Source of the DNA: Temnopleurus reevesii
Taxonomy: Eukaryota > Echinodermata > Echinoidea > Temnopleuroida > Temnopleuridae
Length of the DNA stretch: 13,548 nucleotides
Direction: 5' to 3'
NCBI GenBank assembly: GCA_036244855.1
Contig: BQKZ01000120.1
Location: forward strand, 1 to 13,548
A program made the translations under genes and the position numbers. Below are positions 1 to 9,336 of this stretch, one piece after another (positions within the stretch are counted from its first letter, which is position 1; each line of letters starts with the position of its first letter). Below the pieces are notes generated by a model, which saw nothing but the letters and a program-made list of their open reading frames with translations, searched no databases and was not told the DNA's origin.

Positions 1-1134
1 TTTTTTTTTTCGACGACGGACTATAACTCATTGGTTTCCAGAGTAGATTTTCAGCATATTACCCTCCTAAAGTAAGTAGATTTTCAGCATGTTTAGTTAA
101 TTTAAACGCTGCTTTACTTAGTAAATTCAAGCAAGACAATACTATAAATTCACAAGTCAAGGTTCAGTTTGGTTAATCAACAAAGAAATTTTCAACACAT
201 GCTTTACTTTTCAGGAAAAAAAAACTTTGCGTAATTCTGCTCTTCCTGCAGCTGGCTCCCATAAAAATTCACATTTTTCAACTTTGATTCTCCCCTCTCC
301 ACTTCTCGATCACGTAAAGTCCCCTTCTTTTATTTTCCCTAATGCATCCACCTTTGGCAATGCAGATGCATTAAAAGCTTGTAACCTCTTTCTCCATTGT
401 CCACCGCCGGTTTCATATTACAAAAACAACCGAATGTATCCCTCAGAATTCGAAAGACTCCATTTCATTTCTGTAACAATTTTTCAGCAGAGCGTAAGAA
501 GAAGACGGGCTAGGAAATGCGATACGCGAGGATAACGGGTTAAAAATGACTAAAAATAGAGAAAGTCAGATAGAAACACGGTCGGAATTAGAACATGGAT
601 GGCGATATAGGAGCTTGGTGAGGGAACCTGGTGGCAGAGGAGAAGTGTGGGGGCATTGATCATTCGGAAACAGCGGCTATCCTGTTTCATTTTTCACCCT
701 CCCGAGTCCATTTCCCCCGGGGCTACACATCGATTGGTCGAAGGCACTTTACCACACTATATTCACCTAAATCCGGCTGCAGCTGTTTTCATAAACACGG
801 CGGGGATTATTTTCCTATTCCAAAGTGGTTTTAATCGCTCATTTTTCTCTCTCAATTCTGCAACTTGGAAACTATGCCGTCAAAAAGGAAGGGAAAATCG
901 GCTGCCAGTATAATCTTGGAAGTGGAACTGGCGCAAAATGGAAATTGTTTCGTTCAAATTGAAAGGGATGCTGCTTTAGGAATTTTAAATGCATAAATAT
1001 ATATAATTATTGTGATACAGCGGAAAACAAACAGTGATGGAATTATTTTTTAATAGAAATTAGATTAATAAGAAAATCATTTGCAAGCTGCGCAGAGGCA
1101 CAGAATATAAATGAAGAAGAGAGGGGGAAATAAA
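1..1134. other. Gene-free stretch, no identifiable feature
   Basis: Unique-looking sequence that opens with a short T run. Short open frames occur on the plus strand (for example 227-535 and two overlapping frames at 631-913), but they overlap in different phases, lack any recognisable domain and have no evident splice or translation context. The part around 600-800 is somewhat more GC-rich than its surroundings. I see no RNA gene, repeat or mobile element in it. Confidence 0.6.
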
Positions 1135-1316
1135 TATAACACGATATAAACTATTATCGAAAAATTAAGTCAAACGCAACTTCAATGGTCCTTGTTAATG
1201 CTATCCTAATCGGAACCGGCTTGCGATTGTTGTGTCCAAACAGTTGAATATATGGCGGACAGCCCTATTGTCCGTGGCCAACTTAACTTTCCGGAAACAG
1301 TTTTTATCGTATTATA
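1135..1316 (+). mobile_element. 182-bp TIR (MITE-like) element, copy A
   Basis: This is a short non-coding element with terminal inverted repeats. The left end (1135-1155, TATAACACGATATAAACTATT) and the reverse complement of the right end (1296-1316) agree at about 18 of 21 positions. It matches copy B (9337-9518, opposite strand) over exactly the same 182-bp length. The first 89 bp align without a gap at about 70 identical positions by eye. It also matches split copy C (10759-11176). The shared core includes ATCGGAACCGG and GATTGTTGTGT near 1208-1235 and TTTCCGGAAA near 1288-1297. It has no coding capacity, so if mobile it would have been moved in trans. The superfamily is unknown to me, and no target-site duplication is clear. 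The right end passes directly into a CA-rich microsatellite. Family membership is secure from the three-way match; calling it a DNA transposon derivative is inference from the inverted ends and fixed length. Confidence 0.75.
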
Positions 1317-1324
1317 TACACGCC

Positions 1325-1376
1325 TATACATATAAATACACACACATACACACGCGCACAGACACGAGGGTAAGAG
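1325..1376. repeat. CA-rich microsatellite abutting TIR copy A
   Basis: Interrupted (CA)n with TA and CG steps, beginning a few bases after the right inverted end of TIR copy A. It is probably a degenerate TA/CA simple repeat that was either present at the insertion site or grew from the element end. Confidence 0.8.
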
Positions 1377-1614
1377 TACATCAGAAAAAGATATTAATAA
1401 AAAAAAAGGCTTTTAACCATTCTAGTGAAAAATTCGGTCCTGTAATATTTGCTACAATGTAAACACAATCAAAATAAACAACCAAGACAAATAGACGGAA
1501 ATGTTCCAAATTTAGAAAAGAGAGTGTCTGATTTGTAATCCTAATCCTAAAAGAGCTTTTTGAGCACCAAAAGATTTTGAGTGAAGGACGTTATCGAAGT
1601 CGTCCTGTCTCCAT
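1377..1614. other. Short spacer, nothing identified
   Basis: AT-rich sequence with an A run near 1400. No feature is visible on either strand. Confidence 0.5.
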
Positions 1615-1770
1615 CGCATTCTCTTCTTTCCCCCGCTTGAATTTGCTTCTCTCACCCCTTGTTACCCCCCCCCCTCCCTCTTCATGTCTTTCTCTCTGTC
1701 TCTCAATTCATCCCTCTCTTTCTTTATCTTTCTTTATGCACATACACGCTCATACACACAAAGTAAAACA
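1615..1770 (+). repeat. Polypyrimidine (CT/TTC) tract with C10 run, then CA
   Basis: The plus strand is almost wholly C and T from about 1618 to 1737, including a run of ten C at 1665-1674 and many TCTCTC and CTTTCTTT blocks. A short CA-rich part follows at about 1739-1762. It is low-complexity DNA; the open frames over it are serine/leucine/proline-rich artefacts. Confidence 0.85.
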
Positions 1771-1864
1771 CATTGACATATTAATTTCTGAAAACAAATT
1801 TCATCCATAAAATAGAATGAAACATTTAAAAAGAATTGTCTGTCTAAATCATATTTGCTAATAC

Positions 1865-1970
1865 TCTCGGCATCTCTTTCACTACCCCTCGTCTCTCTAT
1901 ACTCTCCATATTTTAAATGAACAAACACACACACTCACGCAAACAGACATACACACTCACACATACAAGG
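1865..1970 (+). repeat. CT-rich then CA-rich low-complexity tract
   Basis: A CTCTCTATACTCTCC-type pyrimidine stretch at about 1865-1912 precedes interrupted (CA)n at about 1922-1970. The order (CT block, then CA block) repeats that at 1615-1770, which suggests a degenerate duplication or similar expansion at both places. Confidence 0.7.
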
Positions 1971-2600
1971 CTAAACAAATCCTGGCTAACCACATACACT
2001 CTGAATATTTCAATCCCTTAACCTCTCTATTTCATATTGGTTAACCCTCTCCCTTCTCAATATCCTTTTATATTCTTGACTAATTAGGCAATTTCATGAT
2101 GCCTTCAAAATAAGCTTGTGCTAATCAGGACTGTATTGTGTCCAATATTTTCATCAGTATTCATCCAGTATCATCTCAAAATCTTGAAAAGAAGACTATA
2201 CTTCTAAAACAAAATGCATTGCATTATGTTTCTTCCTCCCACAATAACAATCTATAACGAATCCATTATATATTTGTTCTTCTAACCAACAAAAATAATT
2301 CATTCCGACTAAATTTGTCAAGGAGGAGTGAATCTTTCCCACAATATGAATAATACTAACTATACTACGGTGTCCACAAGGACTGAATACAGAGTTGAAA
2401 ACTACCTAGGCATCCGTGAGAGAAATCGTTCTAAGATTTCCGTAGGGGCTTTGATTTGGACGTTCATGCATTTCTAATGAGGCGAAAGTGAAACAGCGTT
2501 AATGCGAGAGTGTGACATGTGTACAAGTATTAGTTGACGGACTAGAATTACCCTTAATGGAAGTTAGATTGTAAAAATAGACAATGGCGTCTTGAAGAGT
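1971..2600. other. Gene-free stretch
   Basis: AT-rich unique-looking sequence. No open frame with protein-like composition, RNA gene or mobile element could be recognised. Its right end grades into purine-rich DNA. Confidence 0.5.
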
Positions 2601-2685
2601 TTCGGAGAAAGATATTTTTGTGAATGTAATGAGAGAGTGAGAGTGGAATGGGGTAATGTATATGATGAGAGAGGTTGTGAGAGTG

Positions 2686-3002
2686 GATATAATGTATTCT
2701 GAAGATGTGAACTTATTATGCGTGAAATGTCTTGTCCTATATGAACCAAAACGAGAGAGGGATGTGAGGAATGAAGACAAAGAAAATGGTGAGTGAGAGG
2801 GAAATGGAGAGGGGAGAAGGAGAGAGAGAGAGGGGGGGGGGAATTGATAGATAAAAGAGAATATAGTATAATCTACTGAAGATGGGAACACAATCATGTA
2901 TGCATCAAAGTTATTGCCTTATATGGACGAAACGCGAGAGGGAATGAAGATTATAAAATAGTAAGTGAGTAAGAGATAGAGAGACGGGGTATAGAGAGAA
3001 AC

Positions 3003-3079
<77 letters not shown>

Positions 3080-3571
3080 GGGGCTGAGATAGAGAAAGGA
3101 AAATATAGTATAATATATCTACAGAAGATGTGAACTTAGTATGCACCTTAGGTCTTGGCTTATATGAACCGGAACGAGAGAGAGGTGTGAGGAATGAAGA
3201 AGATAAAATACTGGGCAAGAGAAACATATATATAGGGTAAAGAGAGAGAAAGTAGAAAGGGAAGGGGGAGAGGGAGAAGGGATGGGGGAGAGGTAGAGAA
3301 AAGAGGATTTAGTATAATCTATCTACTGAAGATGGGAACTCAGTATGCACCAAAGGTATTGGCTTATATGGACCTGAACGAGAGGAGGATGAGAGGAATT
3401 AAGATGAGAAAATAGTGAGTGAGAGAGAGAGAGATAGCGAGTGAGATATAAAGGGAGAGAAAGAGAAAAAAATGGGAGACAATATCATCATATCTATTAA
3501 AGATATGAAATAATCGTATATAAATGATGGTGCTTATTGGCCAATTGCAAGGGAGAAAGTGGGGGATGTAC

Positions 3572-3622
<51 letters not shown>

Positions 3623-3640
3623 GGGTGGGGGAGATAATGG
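2686..3640 (+). repeat. Degenerate tandem array of 170-250-bp units carrying GA arms
   Basis: A conserved block recurs at about 2686-2790, 2863-2960, 3105-3210, 3310-3415 and, much decayed, 3487-3560. Each block has a TATAGTATAATCTATCTAC-like start, then GAAGATGKGAAC, then GTATGCACC-like, then TTATATGRACC, then ACGAGAG and a GAGGAATGAAGA-like end. The GAAGATG anchors at 2701, 2878, 3124, 3328 and about 3499 give spacings of 177, 246, 204 and 171 bp. Between blocks lie purine-rich spacers that account for much of the length difference: for example pure (GA) at 3006-3036 and 3043-3073, a G10 run at 2832-2841, and a pure (GA) tract of about 43 nt at 3577-3619. I read it as an old minisatellite with an embedded, expanding GA microsatellite. 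Minus-strand frames here encode only serine/leucine-rich artefacts. The family is unknown to me. Confidence 0.8.
3577..3619 (+). repeat. (GA)n microsatellite, about 21 units
   Basis: The longest uninterrupted GA dinucleotide tract in the window, followed by a G-rich purine stretch. Pure purine tracts with mirror symmetry are known to be able to form triplex (H-DNA) under supercoiling; whether this one does is inference. It is probably length-polymorphic. Confidence 0.95.
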
Positions 3641-4275
3641 TATACAAATAATTTATTCGACATTAATCATAACCAACCTTTTGAAAAGTTTTCATTCCTC
3701 CAACACTTGTTTTAATAGGTTTAAAAGTTTAGATTCTATGATTCTGTATATATTATCAGTGTTACCAGGTGGGCCAACCGACTGTGGTGTTAAGAAATAG
3801 GGATATTGAGAGAGAGAAAGAAAGAAGAACAAATGGGGGAAATAAATAATGACAGAAATTCAGAGATTGGTACAATAGGGTATTGTTACTGTCTACTAAA
3901 AATTAAGAAGTATCTAAGTCCTACAAAAAGATGGACCAAACAAAAAAAACGAAAAGAAGAGAAATTTAGAAGTCATGATGTGAAAGAATGATACCTTCTA
4001 TGAGACCGTCGATGACAGTCGACATGATCACGTCACCATCAGAGATACCAGGCGGGCCAGTCCCGGCGATCAGCATTCACCGGTGCCGCTCCTCGTCACG
4101 CCCGGGGTGAAACCTAAGAGTCGATGAATTATTCAGCGCGACCAAAATGTCAGCGGTAAGGCGATCGCCACATGCAGAGTGACAAAAGCAGCGGGTTTGC
4201 TGGAAGTTTATTCGGGAAGTGCTGGAATATGAAGAATAGAATATCTGACAGAGATGAGGGTGGTAATTGAAAACC
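3641..4275. other. Gene-free stretch with a GC-richer island near 4000-4200
   Basis: No supported gene. A purine-rich patch at about 3800-3840 resembles the preceding array. From about 4000 to 4200 the base composition becomes clearly more GC-rich, with CGGCG, CCGGTG and CGATCGCC steps, unlike the AT-rich flanks. No coding frame spans it. It could be a small regulatory or conserved island, but nothing in the sequence proves this. Confidence 0.45.
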
Positions 4276-4468
4276 CCCTAAACGGATGAAATAATTCAAT
4301 GAATATTTGCATGTATGTGCAAGCTTGTGTATGTGCCCATAACGGATGAGACCGAAAGTGACTTTTAGGTTCATAGAGTCACGTATAAATAATTCAATGA
4401 ATATTTGCTTGTATGAACCCATAACGGATGAGGCCAAAAGTGACTTTTAGGTTCGTAGAGTCACGTAG
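4276..4468 (+). repeat. Tandem duplication, 98-bp period (2 units plus a remnant)
   Basis: The unit starts AATAATTCAATGAATATTTGC at 4290 and again at 4388, a period of 98 bp. Both units share CCCATAACGGATGAG and GTGACTTTTAGGTTC, and both end GAGTCACGTA (4385 and 4468). Unit 1 carries about 15 extra bases of an ATGTATGTGCAAG-type insertion absent from unit 2. A remnant of a preceding unit is visible just upstream (CCCTAAACGGATGA, 4276-4289), joined directly to the next unit with its middle lost. Each unit also has a short inverted pair, GTGACT and AGTCAC, flanking the TTTAGGTTC core. Function unknown. Confidence 0.85.
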
Positions 4469-4787
4469 CTGATTACATGTTCCCCTTGCTATTTTAGGCA
4501 GATTGGTATCCATGTGTCCATTTAGGGTGGAGAGTGAGAGAAATTAATATATGATATGAATAAATTCTTCTTACAATTCTTCTTGTGTGTGCTTTAAGTA
4601 AGGATGAGACATTAGAATCCCGTAATGCGCCAATCTGCGCATGTTTTTTTTTTAATCATCTGTTTTCTAACCATTTTTATGGACAGATTGTATCTAGGCT
4701 TATATCTTGATTGGAATTTTCGTCACTTGTATTTATTCATTTTCTTATCAATTTCAGTGTTTTAGGCTACAAGATTATGAATTTATT
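4469..4787. other. Short gene-free spacer
   Basis: AT-rich sequence with a T10 run at about 4645-4654. No feature recognised. Confidence 0.5.
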
Positions 4788-4956
4788 GTATCCGGGGCCT
4801 GTGACATAAAATATTCAATTTAAACTTACAATGAATTAAGTCAAAATAAACTAAATAAATTCATCGTAAGTCTGTGGCAAAACTTGCCCCATATATATCG
4901 ATGTATTATTACTTTCCAATTAATTGTATCTAATTAATGTTACAAGCCCCTGATAT
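4788..4956. mobile_element. Fold-back / MITE-like element with nested inverted repeats
   Basis: The outer arms are 4788-4810 (GTATCCGGGGCCTGTGACAT plus AAA) and 4934-4956, whose reverse complement is ATATCAGGGGCTTGTAACAT plus TAA. They agree at about 18 of 23 positions. Inside lies a second, stronger inverted pair: ACTTACAATGAATT at 4824-4837 and AATTCATCGTAAGT at 4858-4871, matching at 13 of 14 positions around a 20-nt loop. The whole is about 169 bp, AT-rich and non-coding. This architecture is typical of small non-autonomous DNA transposons. Only one copy is in the window, so mobility is inferred from structure alone. TA-rich sequence flanks both ends, but no unambiguous target duplication can be fixed. 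Confidence 0.5.
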
Positions 4957-5700
4957 ATTAGTGTCTTTGATTCATGAAAAAGTACCTCATGATACAAAGC
5001 AACAGCCCCCCCCCCCCCTTTATATCTACAAAATCCCTCCACCAAAACGTGAAATAGAACTCTAAATGGCAAAAAAAAACTATTGTTTCGATTAAAAATG
5101 AAATAAAATGAATCTTGAACTGAGATAAAGAGTATATTTTCCTTTAAGATTTGCTCTTTGTAGCCTCTCTTCCCTCTTGACTGACTAGGTCGATGAATAT
5201 TTTATCTTATTAACACGACGCTATTGATCTATTCAGTGAAAGGTTAGTTGACGCATGAAACCCCTTGTGAAATGTAGTAACTGTTTCTATCTTAGACACA
5301 GAGGAAAAGAAATTGGGACAGTGAAGAGAGGCTTAGAAAGAGAGAAATATGGACATTGGCGTACATCTTAGTAAAAATATCGAATGCGCAAAACGCATAC
5401 TCCTTCAAAGTTTATTTACGTACTCAAGAACATTAACCCGTGTATGTGAACTCCCGAGTCCACGCAGACCTTGTGCTGGGACTTCATAGTTCGAGTAGTC
5501 AATGAGTTGAGGTCAATTAGAATATATTTCGGAACATTGACGTTCTCTCCAAAAAAGCTTGTATAATCAAAAGATATTGGCTGTAGGAGTTGGGAACCCG
5601 TCTTACTGGGTTTTTCATTATTTTTGCGGAAATGAAGACATTTGCTACGTAGTTTCATTTGCCTCTGTTTTCTTCACGATAGTGGACCCCTCACCTCTAT
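4957..5700. other. Gene-free stretch with a C13 run
   Basis: Contains a C13 homopolymer at 5006-5018 and otherwise unique-looking AT-rich sequence. A minus-strand open frame of 80 codons at 5416-5658 has no recognisable domain and ordinary non-coding composition, so it is not called as a gene. Confidence 0.5.
5006..5018 (+). repeat. Poly(C) run, 13 nt
   Basis: Uninterrupted C13. It is one of several C or G homopolymers of ten or more bases in the window and is probably length-unstable. Confidence 0.95.
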
Positions 5701-5810
5701 AAAATTGGAAAATGTAGACCATTCGACATGTCAAATCATTGCCCCTCCCTATCAATAAGTGTGGGTATTCGCTCCTAAAGAATGACTTGTGTCCTCTCAA
5801 CCGAAAAATT

Positions 5811-5821
5811 CCCCCCCCCCC
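5811..5821 (+). repeat. Poly(C) run, 11 nt
   Basis: Uninterrupted C11, followed closely by an A-rich run, in otherwise unremarkable sequence. Confidence 0.95.
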
Positions 5822-6749
5822 ACCCTCCCGAAAAAAAAATAAAGCCCGTTACTTTTGCATCATCAGATAGAAAGAGACAGGAAAAACTTTGTGAAAGATC
5901 GTTCAAAATATCCCTCAAATACCGGTTGCTTGCGGCCAAAACAAGTCTCGGTAGAGACAAAATTTATCCCGACAGTCAAAATATGCTCTAGAAACGCCAA
6001 CACAAACTGACAATGTTTCAAGCATACCTGCCAAATAGCTTGAGAGGTCGCTGTGCTAAATAAAGTCCTATCCTTTCTTGGTTAATCAACATTAGAGGGA
6101 TTTCAATTGACATGTTTTCGTGCAACTAAATCTCCACCGGACTCAAATGGTCGGAGGGTCGGACGTTTTTTGAAAGATTGTCGTTTCCTATTACAGGTGC
6201 TCCTTTCGACTTCGACTTTCCATTCTGTTCGGTTTATTTATCATTTCCAGTCAAATAAAATATGATAGAAATCAGTTACACCATTTAGATTAAGTCACGA
6301 TTTGTAGAATAATTCATACAGTATTAGAACCCATGAGGTACTTAACTTTTTGTGCGTTCACCCGTAAACCCCCTGTGTGTTGCATTATTTAGAAAGTGTA
6401 CATGTTTGTATGGGCGAATTTGTGCAAAAGTGCGAAGGAAACATGCCAACGGATGTTCATTGACGCGAAGAAAACGTGGAATGAGTTAATAAAATAATGA
6501 AAGCATTGGATCATTACTGTAACATATAAATCAATTGATTAGAAAAAAAACATGTGACCAGAAACGGAGGGGTCTACTTTTGTTTGTTCTTGCCAAGCAA
6601 ATTTTTACGTTATTTCGAGAAAAATTCTGGATAGCCGCCTGTTGGTAAAGGTTTGGTCTATTTCACAATCTCTCATAATTTTGCGAGAGTATCTGGCGTA
6701 ATATACTAGAAATTTGTTTTTGCAATACTGCCACACATCCTCACGCATG

Positions 6750-6761
6750 CCCCCCCCCCCC
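6750..6761 (+). repeat. Poly(C) run, 12 nt
   Basis: Uninterrupted C12 within a cytosine-rich local context. Confidence 0.95.
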
Positions 6762-7513
6762 TTGCAAAACTTCTTCTGTTTCTACTCTATTTCCTTCAAC
6801 ATGTTCGCCCGCCAATCTCATAAATCACCTAGTACATGTTTATCAGTCCATTGGTCGAGTTTATTTTTAACACTCTCCGCGCGTTACTTTCCCTTCGTTG
6901 CCCCGTCATCTTCACCCTATTAATATCTCTTCATTTCATTCTCGCCCCTCCTCTTCCTCTTCATCCTTCCGTCCCCAGTCCCATACATTGAAATCCTTGT
7001 ACTTTGAACTCGCGGATTTTTTTCACGGAGGTGTTGTATACTTGCGGCCACCGTAAATAACATCGCGGGGGAAAAAATGTGGCGAGTTTTTATGATTGGA
7101 ACACACGGGCAAATAGACGTCACCGCAAGAACGTCAGACAAGATTTGAAGTAAAGCGCTGGGACTGTGTAATGCCCAGCAGAAGAATTCGGGCGTGTAAA
7201 TAGCAGAGAGATTCGAATAAGCAACTTGTGTCTTACTCAGTGTGTTTTATCAAAAAGCCCTTTTATTCAATGTATTAGTATCCCTCAGGAGCCTTATCTA
7301 TTGACGTCGGACAGTTGTTGAACGCTAACCAGAAGAGACGATCGAGTGTATGTGTGATGAATCTTTCGAGAGCATATACAGTGGAAATTAATCACCGCAA
7401 ATTGACAACACGTGGCTGCTTACGAGGCCGTTATGTCCTCCACATGAAGACAATCATTTATAAGGAGTTATTTTAGCACTCCGCATATAGGCCGTCACAT
7501 AGGATGGTGTTGA

Positions 7514-7550
7514 ATAATAATGTACATGTACAATCATGAACATTTATTAT
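7514..7550. repeat. Imperfect inverted repeat around a 12-bp palindrome
   Basis: The 12-bp perfect palindrome TGTACATGTACA (7521-7532) overlaps an outer imperfect inverted pair, ATAATAATGT (7514-7523) and ACATTTATTAT (7540-7550). It could extrude as a small cruciform. Nothing links it to a gene. Confidence 0.5.
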
Positions 7551-7693
7551 GATTTCACTAATTGATGTTAACTTTCAATAAATTGATCATTATATACCTA
7601 ATCAATGGCCAAGAGTGGTAATATAGAATAATGATCCTAACATTGATCAAGTGAGGGCTGCATATCTTGGTATAAATAATGAATGCTATTCCA

Positions 7694-7735
7694 TCTTCTT
7701 CTTACTCTTCTTCTTCTTCTCCTTTATCTTCTATT
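7694..7735 (+). repeat. (CTT)n-rich microsatellite
   Basis: Interrupted CTT/TTC trinucleotide tract in a pyrimidine-rich context. No coding association. Confidence 0.8.
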
Positions 7736-7739
7736 TTCT

Positions 7740-8285
7740 AAATGGTGTATGACCTAGCTACTCCATGTACCCACACCCTTAATACCCGTACATACACACT
7801 AACACACATTCACATACAAAAATTTATTTCTCGAACATCATATAACAATTTTGTTCAATTAGACTCTCTAAAAGCTCATTTTACCGAAAAATGTGCACAT
7901 TTTTTTTTTACAAAAGAAAGAAAGCCCAATAGTAAGTGAGCTATGGTTTAACCAAATGTTCATTTACAAAATAAAAACAAATCGCTGCACGACAACAATT
8001 ATTTACGGAAGATACATGTCAAACACGCCATTTCATATTCTGCCATTATGCACGCTGTGGCTATAATTGGAGTGAAAACGCACAACCCTCGTACAAACAC
8101 TGCAAAACAAGATCAAATTCCGTTATTTGAACCCTTTGCACGTGCTTCAGAATCTATAGAAAATCCCTTTAGCAGAATGAATATTGTTTCTCGCCCGCCC
8201 GGCAAAATATACTACTTGCGGTGGTTATCTTGTTTTTCCATGTTCTCTCACTTTTCTACATTCTTCTTGTTTTTCTTTCCTCCTT
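7740..8285. other. Gene-free stretch
   Basis: A short CA-rich patch at about 7770-7820 is followed by AT-rich sequence. The 149-codon plus-strand frame starting at 8048 ends in threonine/histidine repeats translated from the CA microsatellite, and its first part shows no known domain, so it is not called. Confidence 0.5.
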
Positions 8286-8289
8286 TTTA

Positions 8290-8346
8290 CCGCCACACAC
8301 ATTTACACTTACACACACACATTTACATAAAAGCACACGTACAAAC

Positions 8347-8377
<31 letters not shown>

Positions 8378-8500
8378 ATCACACCACACCATACCATACA
8401 TACGCGGCACACACGCACACCACACACACGCGACACACACACATACACACACATCTCACTCTCTCTATCTATTACTGTATCTGTATCCTTATCTTAATTA
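8290..8500 (+). repeat. Compound CA / CT microsatellite
   Basis: Interrupted (CA)n with a pure core of 13 units at 8347-8372, then degenerate CACAC/CATAC/CGACAC steps to about 8455, then a short CT/TAT part. The alternating purine-pyrimidine sequence could adopt left-handed Z-DNA. Two overlapping frames read it as Thr/His-rich peptides, which are artefacts. Confidence 0.95.
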
Positions 8501-8559
8501 CTTACGCATTTGTTATCCGTCAAATATCAATTATTCTGCGGAACAGGTTTTAAACAACA

Positions 8560-8680
8560 CATTAACCCCTTCCTTTCCCCCTTTTCTCCACATCTTTATC
8601 CGCTCTTCTCTTCCTCTTTGTCCCATTAATTCCCCTTCTCCCTGTATCCTCCATACAGGTGCTCCGATTTCTCTCCATGC
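8560..8680 (+). repeat. Pyrimidine-rich tract
   Basis: Mostly C and T with scattered A and G (CCCCTTCCTTTCCC, CTCTTCTCTTCCTC and similar). Low complexity, no gene. Confidence 0.6.
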
Positions 8681-9336
8681 TGTACATTTATTCCCGCATG
8701 TCCATATTCTCCTTTTCATTTCCATTTTCGTTTTTTGTTTGCGCAACTAAAATACCTTACAAAATCCCTCCAATCTCAATACCTGGACGAGCCTTCCCTT
8801 TCACCATATCCTTCCAATTTCTTATGGTCCCATTTCCCCCGCTCTTTGTGTTTCTGATGCATCCTGGCACCTATCGCATTTAATTTCCATCATCTTTCAA
8901 ATAAATTTCTAATTTCGTGATTGCGGGAGGCAAAGTAATCTATCTGTCTATACCCTCTCCCTAGGCCAGGGATGCTACCATCTATCACGCTGCGGTACGG
9001 TCACGTGATCAACCCAAGACGTTGAACCACCATAAATGCTGTGGTTCTTCTCAGGCATTGTTTTGTAGCTATGGTTACCGAACAGGCGAGCGGTCGTTTG
9101 CAATTATTGTTCCTGCATTTTGTTCAAAGGTGAATAAACATTTCGAAATATCATCAATGTCATTAGCAACGGCGGAAAGAACATTTAGGAAATACCGGAT
9201 GATCGATGTAAGGCCGCTGCTTAAATGATGGAGTCCTTTTGCGACATTTATCCTTCTAATATTTCTATCATGATGTCGTAAAAAGCATTTTATTATATGA
9301 AGGTCAACCTGAAATACTAAGATGCGTGTGGGTAAA
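8681..9336. other. Gene-free stretch
   Basis: No supported gene. It contains a CACGTG hexamer near 9003 and a short perfect inverted pair, GAACCAC at 9024-9030 and GTGGTTC at 9041-9047, with a 10-nt loop. Both are small enough to be chance. A 126-codon minus-strand frame (9075-9455) extends into TIR copy B and is judged spurious. Confidence 0.45.

Larger units (their letters stand above)
5701..7500. other. Long gene-free stretch
   Basis: No gene is supported. It contains C11 at 5811-5821, C12 at 6750-6761, a 10-bp palindrome (ATCAATTGAT) at 6530-6539 and a pyrimidine-rich segment at about 6880-6980. Overlapping open frames on both strands near 5775-5991 and 6714-7141 are short, are in part driven by the C tracts, and carry no known motif. 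I see no RNA gene or mobile element. Confidence 0.5.

Noticed and set aside
2499..3663. Ser/Leu-rich minus-strand frames (up to 132 codons) resembling a secreted or membrane protein
   Set aside because: The composition comes from the GA/CT dinucleotide repeats; the non-repeat parts are the tandem-array block in unrelated phases.
4008..4023. GTCGA...TCGAC inverted repeat as a regulatory site
   Set aside because: Five-base arms with a 6-nt loop are expected by chance in this length of sequence.
3763..4057. TACCAGGTGGGCCA (3763) and TACCAGGCGGGCCA (4047) as a repeat pair
   Set aside because: The 13-of-14 match does not extend on either side, so I cannot separate it from coincidence.
7801..7840. 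CA-rich patch followed by ATACAAAAATTTATTTCTCG as a fourth TIR-element end
   Set aside because: It resembles the left end of copy C only loosely, and nothing downstream matches the family core.
8048..8553. Overlapping 149- and 110-codon plus-strand frames
   Set aside because: Much of their length is CA microsatellite translated as Thr/His repeats in two phases at once; the remainder shows no domain.
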